A stretch of 39,451 nt of DNA from Chloroflexi bacterium UBA4733 (GCA_002404055.1 DHIZ01000417.1:1-39451); one strand, 5' to 3'; counted from the stretch's first letter, positions 1 to 9,185 are shown. Notes: a model not told the origin generated them from the sequence alone. Numbers and translations are program-made.

Positions 1-1
1 C

Positions 2-190
2 GGCCATAGCCACTATCCCTGGGACGCGCCGGACCGTGCCGGGTTGCCGGAGGTGCGGTACGAGCCGGGCGTCTGCCCGCAGACGGAAGACGCCCTGGCA
101 CGTCTGGTCGTCATCCCCTGCAATGAAGGGTTTACCGGGCAAGACGCGCAGGACATCGCAGCAGCAATTCACCGTGCGGCAGAGCGCTAA
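2..190 (+). CDS. DegT/DnrJ/EryC1/StrS-type aminotransferase, C-terminal fragment
   Basis: The window opens inside this gene. The open frame from base 2 encodes 62 residues and ends at TAA 188-190. The tail reads CPQTEDALARLVVIPCNEGF and then a helix ending AAAIHRAAER. A Cys-Pro-x-(S/T)-E stretch, then an 'R.V.IP' strand and a final amphipathic helix, is the usual end of fold-type I PLP-dependent sugar aminotransferases of the DegT family. Those enzymes transaminate keto-sugars or cyclitols. The PLP lysine and most of the protein lie outside the window, so substrate and start cannot be judged. It converges with the ceramidase-like gene, leaving a 47-base gap with no clear terminator. The family call is from memory of the family tail; another PLP aminotransferase is possible. 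Confidence 0.7.
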   Translation, partial: GHSHYPWDAPDRAGLPEVRYEPGVCPQTEDALARLVVIPCNEGFTGQDAQDIAAAIHRAAER

Positions 191-237
191 CGTGACGGCC
201 GACGTGACCAATTGGCTCGCAACTCACCGCCTGCCCA

Positions 238-1554
238 TTACAGCAGGCGCTCAGCAAGAGTCACCGCCGTCTCCACCAGCAGCGATTCCGTCTCGCTCCC
301 GTACGGCGCCGGACGGTGATAGTTGACGTGGGCGCTGGCCGCTTCGTAGCCGCCTTCGGCGTAGGCCTGGGCCGTGCAGAGGTACCCGGCGTTGCCGTTG
401 GCGTAGCCGAGCACCAGCACCGCCTCGATCTCGGCGTGGGCGAGCAGCCGTGCCTCGATTTGCTGCCCGATCTCCACGAACGGCTCCCCCGCGATCGCCA
501 CCACCAGGAGGGGTCCGAGTCGCAGCGCCTGGATGGCGCAGGGTTCCCCTTCGGGTAGGTGGCCGTCACGGTCCAGGGTTGTCAGCAAGTGCTCCCGCCA
601 GGCTCGTTCGTAGGCTGAGGTGAACGCTTCCAGTTGGGCGCGGGTTGGCTGGGACTGATAGCGCAACGGCACGTCCTGACTGACGGCAAGGAGGCCACCA
701 GCGCCGTTCCACGCCGGCGTGCGCGTGCCGGGCTCACGCGGGATGCCGCTGATCTCCTCGGCTACATGCACCACTGCCGCCCCCAGCGCCCGGCCCATGC
801 GGTCCAGCTCGCTATCGGTGACGCTGCGAAAGCGTCCATGCTCGTCCAGGGGGCTGGGCCGGACATTGCCGAAGGCGCCGGGCAGGAAGAGCGCTTTAGT
901 CGCTCCGTGATAGGCGTGCTCGATGACCCGGCGAGCAGCCCCCGGATAGTCGGCGCCGGTCGCCGTGCTCGTCGGGAAGGAGGTCGGGTGGCAGCACACC
1001 GAAAAGAGCACCGCCAGGGGACCTTCCGCTTGCCCGTCGGCGGACTCCAGGCGCAGGACGCGGACGCGCCGATCGACCGGTCCGGCCGGGTTCGGTAGCA
1101 TCTGGATGCCGCTCGGTGTCGGCAGGCGGCGATTGACATTGAAGCCGATCTGGCCGTCACCCAGGGTGAGCCGTGCCGGGACGAGGCGGCGCGCCGCCAT
1201 ACTCGCGGCGCCCGCCGCGGCCTTCTCCACAAAATGGACGTAATCGGCGTCGGGAGCGGCATTGCCCAACGGGTGGAGGACCGGGCTGGAGTGGGTGTGG
1301 GTGGCAAGCACCAGCGTGTGTTCGGCCGGAATGCCGGTGTCGGCGGCGATTCGTTGACGGATCATTGTCGCCGAATCGCGGCTGAGCGAGAGCGTGTCGA
1401 TGCTGACGATGGCGACCCGCTCTGATCCGACCGCCAGCACGACAGCGGTCGCGCGCAAGTCGTCGCGGATGCGCTCGCTACGCGGCCCCAGGTGCGCCAG
1501 ACCAGCCGGAGGCGTCACGTCGGCGCTCGCCGCCCCTGCCAGAAGCTCATCCAC
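238..1554 (-). CDS. Neutral-ceramidase-like family protein (PF04734-type N-terminal domain), paralogue 1
   Basis: A protein of about 438 residues with the family opening AGAASADVTPPAG and no signal peptide, so probably cytoplasmic. Zinc-ligand positions of the neutral/alkaline ceramidase fold are visible: HTH near 86-88, CCHP near 189, GEPFVEIG near 357 and GYLC near 391. The segment FNVNRR...PAGPVDRRV is shared with the other two paralogues here. The amidase hexapeptide GDVSPN of true ceramidases is replaced by GNVRPS near 229-234, so ceramide hydrolysis is unlikely. It is the last gene of the leftward block, 156 bases after the sulfatase. Start: GTG at 1554 lies 7 bases from AAAGG; TTG at 1557 is the alternative. 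Family placement is firm; substrate is unknown, probably a sugar derivative judged by context. Confidence 0.85.
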   Translation of the reverse strand: MDELLAGAASADVTPPAGLAHLGPRSERIRDDLRATAVVLAVGSERVAIVSIDTLSLSRDSATMIRQRIAADTGIPAEHTLVLATHTHSSPVLHPLGNAAPDADYVHFVEKAAAGAASMAARRLVPARLTLGDGQIGFNVNRRLPTPSGIQMLPNPAGPVDRRVRVLRLESADGQAEGPLAVLFSVCCHPTSFPTSTATGADYPGAARRVIEHAYHGATKALFLPGAFGNVRPSPLDEHGRFRSVTDSELDRMGRALGAAVVHVAEEISGIPREPGTRTPAWNGAGGLLAVSQDVPLRYQSQPTRAQLEAFTSAYERAWREHLLTTLDRDGHLPEGEPCAIQALRLGPLLVVAIAGEPFVEIGQQIEARLLAHAEIEAVLVLGYANGNAGYLCTAQAYAEGGYEAASAHVNYHRPAPYGSETESLLVETAVTLAERLL

Positions 1555-1713
1555 CAACTTGCCTTTGCTCTTGTCGTTCTCGTGACCGGACCCGTATGGT
1601 GCCCTATCGTGGCGGCGATGTCTAACACTACAGCCTCACGGGCAATCGCTCCCGTCGGCAGGCACTAGCGAGCAAATCGGCCGGGCCCATACGAAGCAAC
1701 GCCGTGCGCTGCG

Positions 1714-3231
1714 CTACATTGCTATCTCCCTGTTGAGTCGTCGTGCCACGGCCGGAAAGGCGCCCTGCAGCGACGCTGCCAGCTTCTGCCGCAGCTCGTC
1801 AACGATCTGCGCTGTGCCTGGCTGTTCCGCCACGTTGTGATTCTCATAAGGATCGACGGTCAGATTATAGAGTTCTGCCCGGTCCCGCCAGCGGAAAATG
1901 TAGCGGTGGGTGTGGGTGCGAATGGAGAGGTTGACGCTGTCGCGGCTCCCGTCGAACTGATCCGCCGAGACGTATTCCCCGTGTCCCTCCCCATTCCCCT
2001 CAGCGTGTCCTCCGTGCTCGCCGGTGACGAGGAACGACTCGGCGGTGACGTAGTCACGCCCTGTTCGTCGGTCGTTGCTTGTCAAGGTCGAGGCGAAAGA
2101 GGCGCCATCAAGTGCCTGATCGAGCGGCACGCCCGCCATCTCGGCGAGCGACGGCAGCAGATCAAGGAGGGAGACAAGGCCACCGATGGTCCGGCCGGCG
2201 GACAAATCGGGGTGCGCGATGAGCAACGGTACCCGCAGCGTCTCCTCGTAATGCAAGGGATAGCCCTTCTGATTCAAGCAGTGGGATCCCAACATATCGC
2301 CGTGGTCGGACGTGAAGACGACGATAGTATTGTCGAGCGCTCCCGTTGCGCGAAGGTATTCCAGCACCCTGCCCACTTGCGCGTCAATGAGCGCGCAGAA
2401 ACCGAGATAGTGCGCGATCAGTCGGCGCCATTCGTTCTCGCTCAGGCGGGCCAGGTCTGTGTAGTAGTGCGACTGCAGTACCTCGTCCGGCTTGCCCCCC
2501 AGTCCTTTGCAGAAGTTGGGCGACAAGATGATGGACTCGGGAGCCACCAGCCGGTCGTACGGAGCGGGAACGATCATCGGAAAATGCGGCGCATTAAAAG
2601 AGCAGACGGCGAAGAACGGACGGTCATCGGGCTGGCGTTCGAGGGCAGCCAGAAACTGCGTCGTTTGCCAGGGCTCCAGGAAGTGCTCCAGCGCGATCGC
2701 GGCTGTGCCGCAGGGCGCCCGGCCCGGCTGCCGGAGTTGCTGCACGTCCTGCGGCGTCAAGTTTTCGATATGGTTGGCGACGAGGTCGTAGCCCTGGGCA
2801 ATGGCGTAGGCGCGGTACTCCTGGATGTAACGGCCGCGATCGCGCCCGTCAATGATGGCCGGAATCGCGGAGGTGTCGGTAAAGGAGAAGCGGGCGGGCG
2901 ACGTGCCCGGCACGTGCCACTTGCCGGTGTAGATGGTGTGGTAGCCCGCCCGCGCGAACGGCTCGACCAGGCCATGATCGCGCAACGCGGGCCGGATGGC
3001 ACGCCAGTTGCTGAACACGTGATGGTTATGTGGAAGTAGGCCGGTCCAGAGGCTGGCGCGTGCCGGACAGCAGAGCGGATAGGCGGTGTAGCAACGCTCC
3101 AAGTTGGTGCCGCGCTGCGCCAGCCCATCCAGGTGCGGCGTCTGCGCGGCGGAATTGCCGCTGTAGCCGAGGGAATCCCAGCGCTGCTCGTCGCTCATCA
3201 GGATCAAGATGTTCTTGGCGCGTTGTGGCAT
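1714..3231 (-). CDS. Type I sulfatase (alkaline-phosphatase superfamily), sulfatase 1
   Basis: About 505 residues. It starts directly with a metal-binding strand (NILILMSDEQ), without a signal peptide, which suggests a cytoplasmic sulfatase hydrolysing sulfate esters of imported sugars. The formylglycine motif C-x-P-x-R is present as CCPARASLWTG, with the modifiable Cys near residue 54. TGKWH near 104-106 and TSDHGDMLGSH near 308-317, followed by the conserved QKG lysine, supply calcium and sulfate contacts. The Cys must be converted to formylglycine by an FGE or anSME enzyme that is not in the window. The start is ATG 3231 or the in-frame GTG 3234, 4 to 1 bases after the stop of the GH51 gene, so the two are cotranscribed and probably coupled. 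Substrate is not predictable from sequence. Confidence 0.93.
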   Translation of the reverse strand: MPQRAKNILILMSDEQRWDSLGYSGNSAAQTPHLDGLAQRGTNLERCYTAYPLCCPARASLWTGLLPHNHHVFSNWRAIRPALRDHGLVEPFARAGYHTIYTGKWHVPGTSPARFSFTDTSAIPAIIDGRDRGRYIQEYRAYAIAQGYDLVANHIENLTPQDVQQLRQPGRAPCGTAAIALEHFLEPWQTTQFLAALERQPDDRPFFAVCSFNAPHFPMIVPAPYDRLVAPESIILSPNFCKGLGGKPDEVLQSHYYTDLARLSENEWRRLIAHYLGFCALIDAQVGRVLEYLRATGALDNTIVVFTSDHGDMLGSHCLNQKGYPLHYEETLRVPLLIAHPDLSAGRTIGGLVSLLDLLPSLAEMAGVPLDQALDGASFASTLTSNDRRTGRDYVTAESFLVTGEHGGHAEGNGEGHGEYVSADQFDGSRDSVNLSIRTHTHRYIFRWRDRAELYNLTVDPYENHNVAEQPGTAQIVDELRQKLAASLQGAFPAVARRLNREIAM

Positions 3232-3235
3232 CACT

Positions 3236-4735
3236 CTAGCGCGTCAGGGGTAGCTCTAAGACGGTGTACGAATGCGGGGGCAGTTCGTGCGTGAACCGTG
3301 AGCCGTCAAGTGCCACGGGCTCGGTGCGCGCGCGGACGTTTTCCGGCTGGTCGTGGCTATTCATGGCCTGCGGATCATCGTGGTAAAGCATATGCGCCAG
3401 GCCGCCGGCGACGACGGAGGCATCCGTGAGGCGTACCTCCAGGTCAATCGGCTCGGTCAGGTGGCGATTCACCAGTGACAAATAGAGCCTCCCCGTGTCT
3501 GGTTCCAGACTGGCCGAGGCGTCCAGATAGGGGAGATCAGCGAGGCGGCGCTCCGGGCAGGCGAAGGTCTCGCCTTCGACCCACGTATCCACGGCCAGTG
3601 ACCCGCCGTAGTTGGTCGCCAGGCGCCAGGCCCAGTAGGTCGGTTCGAGCACCATGCCCTGTTCGTCGACCACGACCAGGCCCACGACGTTAATCGACTG
3701 GGCGATGGTGGCCAGCGTGATCTGGCGGCAGTGCCGCTGCATGATGTTGGCGAAGGTGGCGACGGCCAGCGCATCGTGGAGGTGATAGCGGGGCTGAAAC
3801 GTGCCCAGACCGGACTGGCCCCCAGTGGAAGAAAAGCCGGGGGTGGTGTTCCACTCCGTGCAGGCGATGCGCAGCCCGCGCCGCCGGGCGCGCTGCGTCA
3901 ACTCAACCGTCTCAATGATGGCCGCCAGTTGCTCGATCTTCCGCTCGGCCCGGTGAGGACCGGCCAGCAACTGATACCAGGGGTCGGAACCCGCCGGGCC
4001 GGGGCTGCCCCAATACGTGTGGAAGGCCACATAATCAACGTAGCGCGCCACCTCAGGCACGACCTCCCAGGCCCACTGCCCATCATTATCGTCGCCGTCA
4101 CCGCCGACGGCCAGCAGCTTGATGCTGGGATCGACCTTGCGCAGGATCTTCGCCCATTCGCGCGCCTGCGCCGCGTAGTCGCCCGGCTTGCAGTAGCCAA
4201 GCTCCCAGGTCCCATACATCTCGTTGCCAAGCTGCCAGTACTTGACCGCATAGGGCGCGTCCTGGCCGTGCTTCCGCCGCAGATTGGCAAAGTTGGTGTC
4301 GAGGGGACTGTTGCAGTACTCCAGCCAGGCTGCCGCTTCTTCCAGCGTCCCGGTGCCCATGGCGAAGTTCAGGTGCGGCTCCGCGCCGATGCGGCGGCAC
4401 CAGGTAATAAACTCGTGCGTGCCGAACTCGTGGCGGGTCGGCCAGCCGAAGGAGAGGTCGATCTTCTTGGGCCGTCCACCAACGGGCCCAACGCCATCCA
4501 GCCAGTGGTAACTGGCGCCGGTAGAGCCGCCGGGCCAGCGGATCACGGACGGCTTCAGGTCGGCGAGCGCCTGCGAAACGTCGCGCCGGATGCCATAGGC
4601 ATCGGCGGTGGGACTGTCCGGCGCATACAGGCCGTCTTCAGAGCAGCCCGGCCGGCGGGACATGAACTGGCCGAAGATGTTCCGGTCGATCCGGCCAATC
4701 ACCCGTTCGGGGTCGACTTTCAGGCGCGCTCGCAT
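3236..4735 (-). CDS. GH51 alpha-L-arabinofuranosidase
   Basis: A 499-residue enzyme, the usual length for intracellular GH51, with no signal peptide. Family landmarks: IDRNIFGQF near 16-24, RWPGG at 66-70, acid/base Glu172 in QLGNEMYG, DYVAFHTYWG near 234-243, and nucleophile Glu294 in CTEWNTTPG. The C-terminal beta domain ends HSYTVLELPL. The enzyme releases alpha-L-arabinofuranose from arabino-oligosaccharides. Its place between a sugar-binding protein and a sulfatase suggests that the substrate is an imported, possibly sulfated, arabinose-containing oligosaccharide; this is inference. Start ATG 4735 has AAGGAG 9 bases upstream. The 120-base gap before it holds a 10-bp hairpin. The product could also act on other pentofuranosides. 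Confidence 0.93.
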   Translation of the reverse strand: MRARLKVDPERVIGRIDRNIFGQFMSRRPGCSEDGLYAPDSPTADAYGIRRDVSQALADLKPSVIRWPGGSTGASYHWLDGVGPVGGRPKKIDLSFGWPTRHEFGTHEFITWCRRIGAEPHLNFAMGTGTLEEAAAWLEYCNSPLDTNFANLRRKHGQDAPYAVKYWQLGNEMYGTWELGYCKPGDYAAQAREWAKILRKVDPSIKLLAVGGDGDDNDGQWAWEVVPEVARYVDYVAFHTYWGSPGPAGSDPWYQLLAGPHRAERKIEQLAAIIETVELTQRARRRGLRIACTEWNTTPGFSSTGGQSGLGTFQPRYHLHDALAVATFANIMQRHCRQITLATIAQSINVVGLVVVDEQGMVLEPTYWAWRLATNYGGSLAVDTWVEGETFACPERRLADLPYLDASASLEPDTGRLYLSLVNRHLTEPIDLEVRLTDASVVAGGLAHMLYHDDPQAMNSHDQPENVRARTEPVALDGSRFTHELPPHSYTVLELPLTR

Positions 4736-4758
4736 CAGCCATTTCTCCTTCGTGAGTC

Positions 4759-4788
4759 GGCATTGGCGTCAGCTCTGGCGCCAATGCC
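4759..4788 (-). repeat. Intercistronic hairpin between sugar-binding protein 1 and GH51
   Basis: Perfect inverted repeat: GGCATTGGCG (4759-4768) and CGCCAATGCC (4779-4788) with a 10-base loop. It lies 24 bases upstream of the GH51 start and 67 bases downstream of the sugar-binding-protein stop. There is no T-run after it on the minus strand, so it is not a classical intrinsic terminator. Stem-loops here often stabilise the highly expressed binding-protein message relative to downstream genes. That role is inference. Confidence 0.5.
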
Positions 4789-4855
4789 ACGCTCTTCCGA
4801 CCCTGCCAGCCGCGTGCGATCCCCGCTCGTCCGTGGGTCACACGCCGCTGGCGGT

Positions 4856-6355
4856 CTAGCTTGACAGCACCGCATTGACGGCCGCCGCCGCCGCCTTGCT
4901 CCCGTCGTAGAGTGCGGCAAACTGTTTGTTGATGGCCTGCGTGACCTGGGGCATCTTGGGGTTTTCGGGCCAGCCTCGCGCCTCGCCGCGCAAAAGCGTG
5001 TCGGCGAAGACGGTGTCGATCCCTGTGCTGGCCGCCATCGGCGCTTTGTAGTCCTTGTACCAGGACTGCTGGGTCAGCGCCTTGCGCGACGGGAAGGCGG
5101 CGAAGACGTGCGTCATGCGCACCGTCTCGCCCTCATCGCTCGTTACATAGGCAAGCAACGTGTATGCGCCCTGCGGCTGCTTACTTCCTGACCAGACGGA
5201 GGTCCAACCGACGGCCAATTGCGACATTCGGCCTTTCGGTCCCTGGGGGATGGGGGCGGCGTCGAAGTGGAAGCTCTTCAGGGTACTCAACGTGCCCAGC
5301 ACCCCGCGATTGACAAAGAACGTATTCAGATGCGCCTGCGTGAACAGGTCCTCGGAGCCGTTCTTGGCCTTGGCGAGGTCGGCCGCCGTGGGCGCGACCT
5401 TGTACTTGACGGTGGCGTCCTGGATCCATTGCAAGGCGGCGATGGCCTCCGGTCGATCCAGCAAGCAGGTCTTTCCTGCCGCGTCGAAGAGGTCGCCGCC
5501 ATTGCTCCAGACCCACGGTAGCCAGGGCGGACGGTCGAGTCCCAAGCTGAGCGCCTGACCGGTCTGATCGCGTTTGGTGAGCTGTTGGGCTGCGCTCAGC
5601 GCCTGCTCCCAGGTCGTATCCCAGGTGGGCAGCGCTAATCCGGCCTCCTTGTACGCATCGACGTTGTAGAACATGGCGATGGGCGCGCCATCCACCGGTA
5701 AGGCGTAGAGCTTACCCTGGTACTTACTGGCTGCCAGGTGCTCGGAAAAGAAGCCATTGAGGTCAACAGTCGCATCCCTGGCGACGTAAGGATCGAGGTC
5801 GAGATAGGCGCCACTCGTTGCGAACGAGGCGAACCCGGGGTACTCGGTCTTGAAGACGTCCGGACCAGTCCCCCCTGCCATCAAGGTGACGAGCTGCTCG
5901 TCATAGCTGCCTTGCAGGCCCGTTTGAGCGGATGGTTCGAAGTGTACCTTGATCTCCGGGTGCTTCGGGGCAAAGGCAGCGACGACCGCCTGAAAATCGA
6001 CGGTGCCCTGCAGACTGCCCGGTTCCATAAAGGTGACGGACGTTGGCGCCGTCGTCACCGGGCCAGTGGTAGCCTTCGGCTGGACCGCCGTGCTGGCGGC
6101 AGATGTGGCACTACTAATAGCCGTAGATGCCGCGGTACGGGTCGCCGTGGCCGTGGAAACCGCCGACTGTACGGCGGTAGGCGCAGCGCTGGGCTGGGTA
6201 GCAGGGGCGGTTGAGACCACGGTGGCCGCACTCGACTCGCTCGCGGTCGAGGCAGCGGCGCCGCCGCAGGCGCTGAGCAAGGTCGCGCCGGCCCCGGCGA
6301 GCGCTGAAACGGCGGCGGTCTTGAGCAGGTGTCGTCGTGCCAAGAGCTGGTGCAT
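4856..6355 (-). CDS. ABC sugar transporter substrate-binding lipoprotein (SBP-1)
   Basis: 499 residues, family of extracellular solute-binding proteins for carbohydrate (CUT1-type) importers. The N-terminus has a twin-arginine motif (ARRHLLKT, residues 6-13), a hydrophobic stretch and lipobox LSAC with lipidated Cys30. An unusually long Ala/Ser/Thr linker runs from about 31 to 107. The mature domain includes GGTGPDVF, YALPVDGAPIAMFYNVDAY and VGWTSVWSGSKQPQGAYTLL, typical of family 1 binding proteins. Start ATG 6355 has AGGAGG 7 bases upstream. It precedes GH51 and sulfatase 1, suggesting the ligand is an arabinose-containing glycan, possibly sulfated. No permease or ATPase gene adjoins it. 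An inverted repeat in its leader may be a LacI operator. Confidence 0.92.
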   Translation of the reverse strand: MHQLLARRHLLKTAAVSALAGAGATLLSACGGAAASTASESSAATVVSTAPATQPSAAPTAVQSAVSTATATRTAASTAISSATSAASTAVQPKATTGPVTTAPTSVTFMEPGSLQGTVDFQAVVAAFAPKHPEIKVHFEPSAQTGLQGSYDEQLVTLMAGGTGPDVFKTEYPGFASFATSGAYLDLDPYVARDATVDLNGFFSEHLAASKYQGKLYALPVDGAPIAMFYNVDAYKEAGLALPTWDTTWEQALSAAQQLTKRDQTGQALSLGLDRPPWLPWVWSNGGDLFDAAGKTCLLDRPEAIAALQWIQDATVKYKVAPTAADLAKAKNGSEDLFTQAHLNTFFVNRGVLGTLSTLKSFHFDAAPIPQGPKGRMSQLAVGWTSVWSGSKQPQGAYTLLAYVTSDEGETVRMTHVFAAFPSRKALTQQSWYKDYKAPMAASTGIDTVFADTLLRGEARGWPENPKMPQVTQAINKQFAALYDGSKAAAAAVNAVLSS

Positions 6356-6395
6356 TGCCGAATCCTCCTAACTTTACAAAGACTGCCGCCGAACC

Positions 6396-6412
6396 AAAAC
6401 GACTGGCGTTTT
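6396..6412. promoter_or_regulatory. Candidate LacI-type operator upstream of SBP-1
   Basis: Perfect inverted repeat AAAACG-ACTGG-CGTTTT, 41 bases upstream of the SBP-1 start, in the gap after the LacI gene. AACG/CGTT half-sites are common in LacI-family operators. Assignment to the adjacent LacI is inference. No convincing promoter hexamers flank it. Confidence 0.45.
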
Positions 6413-6457
6413 CAACCACGCTAAACGGCGGCGCTAGGCGTTGCCAATGAAATACGC

Positions 6458-7558
6458 TTACGGAATTCCACCCCTTACTCCATCAATGCCCCGATATCTC
6501 GCCGGTACCACGTGTGGCGGGCAGGTCGACGCGCGCGTGATAAATGATGTTGGAAGCGTTATGTGGATCGGTCGGCAGTCGGCCCAATTGGCCGAATCGA
6601 GGCGTTCGGTCAGGAGCGTGACGGCGCGCTCCCCGACTTCAGCGAGCGGCTGGACAACACTGGCCAGTGGGGGGTACAGGTCGGCCGCGAAGACGTCATC
6701 GTAACTGACCAGACTGACGTCGTCAGGGACACGCAGGCGCGCTTCGTACAGCGCCCGCAGGACGCCCAGGGCAAGATTGTCTCCGGCAGCAAAGACCGCG
6801 GTGGGGAGATCCGTGCTGGCAAGCCTGGTGCGCATCTCCTTGTAGGCCAGTTCGACTGCGTAATTGGACACCAGCAATACGTCACGCTCGGCAGGCGCGA
6901 GGGCGTGCCGGGCGAGGGCGGCGGTAAAGCTGTCGAGGCGCGCCCGATCGATGGGATAGGGGCCGCCCCGGCCAATAAAGGTGACCGTGCGGTGGCCGAG
7001 CCCGATCAGGTGATCAATCGCCGCCGTGATCCCCGGCGCGGGGTCGACGGTAATCGTCGCCGTAGCGATGGCCAACTGCGGGCGAATGACCTGTACCACC
7101 GGCAAGCCGCAGGCGACGACATCCTCGACGGCCTAGGCGTTCTCTGGGCCGTCGAAGATGACGCCATCGACACGGCGACTGCGCAGAAACGGCACCAACG
7201 CGCTTTCCGCCAGCACCGGATCGTCCTCTGCGCCAACCTCGATGACGTGGAAACCGTGGTGCAGCGCCGCGCGAGCGAGGTGGAGGCTGAACTGGAACGG
7301 AACGGGAAACTCGGTCGGCGTGGTGCGGTGGACGCGTGGCACCAACGCGATGATGCCGCTGCGCCCGTTGCGCAGCGCCTGCGCCAGCGGGTGTGGCGAG
7401 TAGCCGAGCGATTCCGCCGCGTGGACGACACGCTGCCGCGTGGCGTCGGAAACGCGGGTGCGCCCCGGCCGGCCGTTGAAGACCATCGAGACAGTCGCCT
7501 GGCTGACGCCGGCCAACCGGGCGACGTCAATGCTGGTCGCGCTGCGCACCTTGTCCAA
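6458..7558 (-). pseudogene. LacI-family transcriptional regulator interrupted by an in-frame TAG
   Basis: A complete LacI-type regulator (HTH SIDVARLAGVSQATVSMVFN, then a periplasmic-binding-like sugar sensor) interrupted by one amber codon at 7133-7135. Both halves are in the same frame: the upstream part ends FDGPENA, then TAG, then AVEDVVACGLPVVQVIRP and on to GVRGGIP at the true stop 6458. Nothing else is missing. A CAG to TAG change (Gln to stop) in NA-Q-AVEDVV is the simplest explanation. The truncated product would keep the DNA-binding domain and part of the sensor. Start TTG 7558 has GGAGGG 5 bases upstream; GTG 7549 is an alternative. It lies between sulfatase 2 and SBP-1 and has its own promoter. 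Sequencing error remains possible. Confidence 0.85.
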
Positions 7559-7597
7559 TTCGTCCCTCCGTGGTCGGGGGTTGAATTCCACGTCGCC

Positions 7598-7626
7598 AGT
7601 ATTACGTATAACCTCGCGCCTGTCAA
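7598..7626 (-). promoter_or_regulatory. Promoter of the LacI (amber) gene with overlapping imperfect palindrome
   Basis: On the minus strand, TTGACA (7621-7626), 17-base spacer, AATACT (7598-7603), 40 bases upstream of the TTG start. The imperfect palindrome GTATTACGTATAAC (7599-7612; 10 of 14 bases paired, centre CG) covers the -10 region. It could be an autoregulatory LacI-type operator. Confidence 0.6.
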
Positions 7627-7682
7627 GGAACATTGCGTCTGCAGGTGCAGACTGAGCACGAGAGCGGCTTGCTTTCGCCTGT

Positions 7683-9185
7683 TTACCAGCGCCCGACCTG
7701 GCGCCGCCTCACACTGGCCGCGCTCCCGGTATCCACCAACTGGCCGAGCAACCGATGCACCAGATCATGGTGCTCCTGGATCGGCAAGGGGTGCAGTTCG
7801 GCGGGATCTTCGGTCAAGTCGTCCAGCTCGATGTGCTGCTCGCCGACGTAGTACTGCAGCTTCCAGCGCTCGGTCACGAGCGTGCGCAGTTCCGGCCAGG
7901 GGTCGTAGTGCGGTCCTTCGCCCCCGTTGGTGATCAGGGCGCACTCCCGCGGCGCGTCGTGACGTTCGCCACGGCACCAGGGCAACAGCGAGAGACCCTG
8001 GTAGGGAAGATCTGGGACGATGCCGGCGGTAGCAAGGATGGTGGCTGTGATGTCAACCGTCTGCACGATGCCGGACTGGCGGCTGCCGGCGGCGAAGTGC
8101 CCGGGCCAGTGCAGCAGCAGGGGCACCCGAATGAGGGGCTCGTAATGGAAGAGACCCTTACGAGCAAGTCCGTGGTCGCCCAGCATCTCGCCGTGATCGG
8201 CGGTGAAGACAACCAGGGTATTCTCGGCAAGGCCCTTCTCGCTGAGGTGCTGCAACAGCCGACCGACCTGGTCATCGATCAGCGAGAGCATGGCGTAGTA
8301 CTGGGCGCGATACTCCCGCCAGTGTGCGCTGAAAGGACCGAAACCCTGCTGGTGGCGATCCTGATGGAAGCGGGAGCGCTGTTCCAGTTCACCGTCTTCC
8401 CAGAGCGGCGGGGCGAAAGTGACTGGATCGTATCTCTCCCGATAGGCGCGCGGGGCATTAAAGGGATGGTGGGGATCGACGAAGGAGCACCAGGCAAAGA
8501 ACGGCGCCTCGCGCTGCTGATCGATGAACGCCATGGTGCGGTCGGCAATCCAGGTTGATTGGTGCAGCCCTGCCGGCAGATCGGAACTCCACAGTTCGGG
8601 CGCTTGTGGCTGCTGGCCTTCCGGCAACCCTTGGCGGACGGCCAGCCGGTAGTACTCTGGATGCTGCGCGTGCATCCAGTCGAGGTAGTCGTCCAACACG
8701 AAGGCGCGCTCGGGCGCCGGCTGGGCCGGCCGGGCGCGAGTGTGGGTCGGCACGGCCGAGAGGTAGTCCTTGAGGTCGTGGGTGATGGCGCGCTCGCTGA
8801 AGCCGAAGTAGTCGCCACCGTCGCGCCAGTCGGGGAACTGGTAGTCGGCGGCGTAGTCCCGGCGCAACGCGGCGAAGTGCGTCTTGCCGAACATGCCGGT
8901 GCGGTAGCCCTGCCGGCCCAGGGCGCGGGCCAGACCATGCTGAACGTCCGGCACGGGGATGCCGTTGCGGCGAACGCCATGGGCGTCGGGGAACTGCCCG
9001 GTGAGGAAGCTAGCCCGACTGGGCATACACACCGGGTTGGTGACGTAGCAGCGCTCGAACAGGACACCCTGGGTCGCCAGCCGGTCGATGTTCGGCGTCA
9101 GCACCTCGCTGCTGCCCATGCAGCCGAGGGCGTCAAAGCGGTGCTGATCGGTCGTGATCAGCAGGATGTTCGGTGCGGTCGTCAC
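7683..9185 (-). CDS. Type I sulfatase, sulfatase 2
   Basis: 500 residues from GTG 9185, chosen because TTAPNILLITTDQ begins right at the first catalytic strand and AAGGA lies 10 bases upstream. A longer frame would overlap the preceding gene. No signal peptide, hence cytoplasmic. The formylglycine motif CMPSRASFLTG has its modifiable Cys near residue 53. Other active-site elements are FGKTHFA, SFVDPHHPFNAP and TADHGEMLGDHGLARKG. The C-terminus has GGEGPHYDPWPELRTL and ELDDLTEDPAEL, usual in choline-sulfatase or carbohydrate-sulfatase-like clades. It follows sulfatase 3 by 19 bases, so they are cotranscribed. Two sulfatases in tandem suggest a multiply sulfated substrate or sequential desulfation (inference). 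Confidence 0.93.
   Translation of the reverse strand: MTTAPNILLITTDQHRFDALGCMGSSEVLTPNIDRLATQGVLFERCYVTNPVCMPSRASFLTGQFPDAHGVRRNGIPVPDVQHGLARALGRQGYRTGMFGKTHFAALRRDYAADYQFPDWRDGGDYFGFSERAITHDLKDYLSAVPTHTRARPAQPAPERAFVLDDYLDWMHAQHPEYYRLAVRQGLPEGQQPQAPELWSSDLPAGLHQSTWIADRTMAFIDQQREAPFFAWCSFVDPHHPFNAPRAYRERYDPVTFAPPLWEDGELEQRSRFHQDRHQQGFGPFSAHWREYRAQYYAMLSLIDDQVGRLLQHLSEKGLAENTLVVFTADHGEMLGDHGLARKGLFHYEPLIRVPLLLHWPGHFAAGSRQSGIVQTVDITATILATAGIVPDLPYQGLSLLPWCRGERHDAPRECALITNGGEGPHYDPWPELRTLVTERWKLQYYVGEQHIELDDLTEDPAELHPLPIQEHHDLVHRLLGQLVDTGSAASVRRRQVGRW

Noticed and set aside
238..1554. Naming the ceramidase-like proteins as ceramidases
   Set aside because: The GDVSPN amidase motif is absent in all three and the context is sugar metabolism.
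1558..1713. Promoter or RNA gene in the 156-base gap before paralogue 1
   Set aside because: No convincing hexamers, palindrome or cloverleaf could be found.
1837..3039. 400-codon open frame on the plus strand opposite sulfatase 1
   Set aside because: Shadow of the high-GC sulfatase gene; no domain, low-complexity composition, no ribosome site.
6563..7933. 456-codon plus-strand frame spanning the LacI amber gene and the end of sulfatase 2
   Set aside because: Crosses two real genes on the other strand and has no family features.
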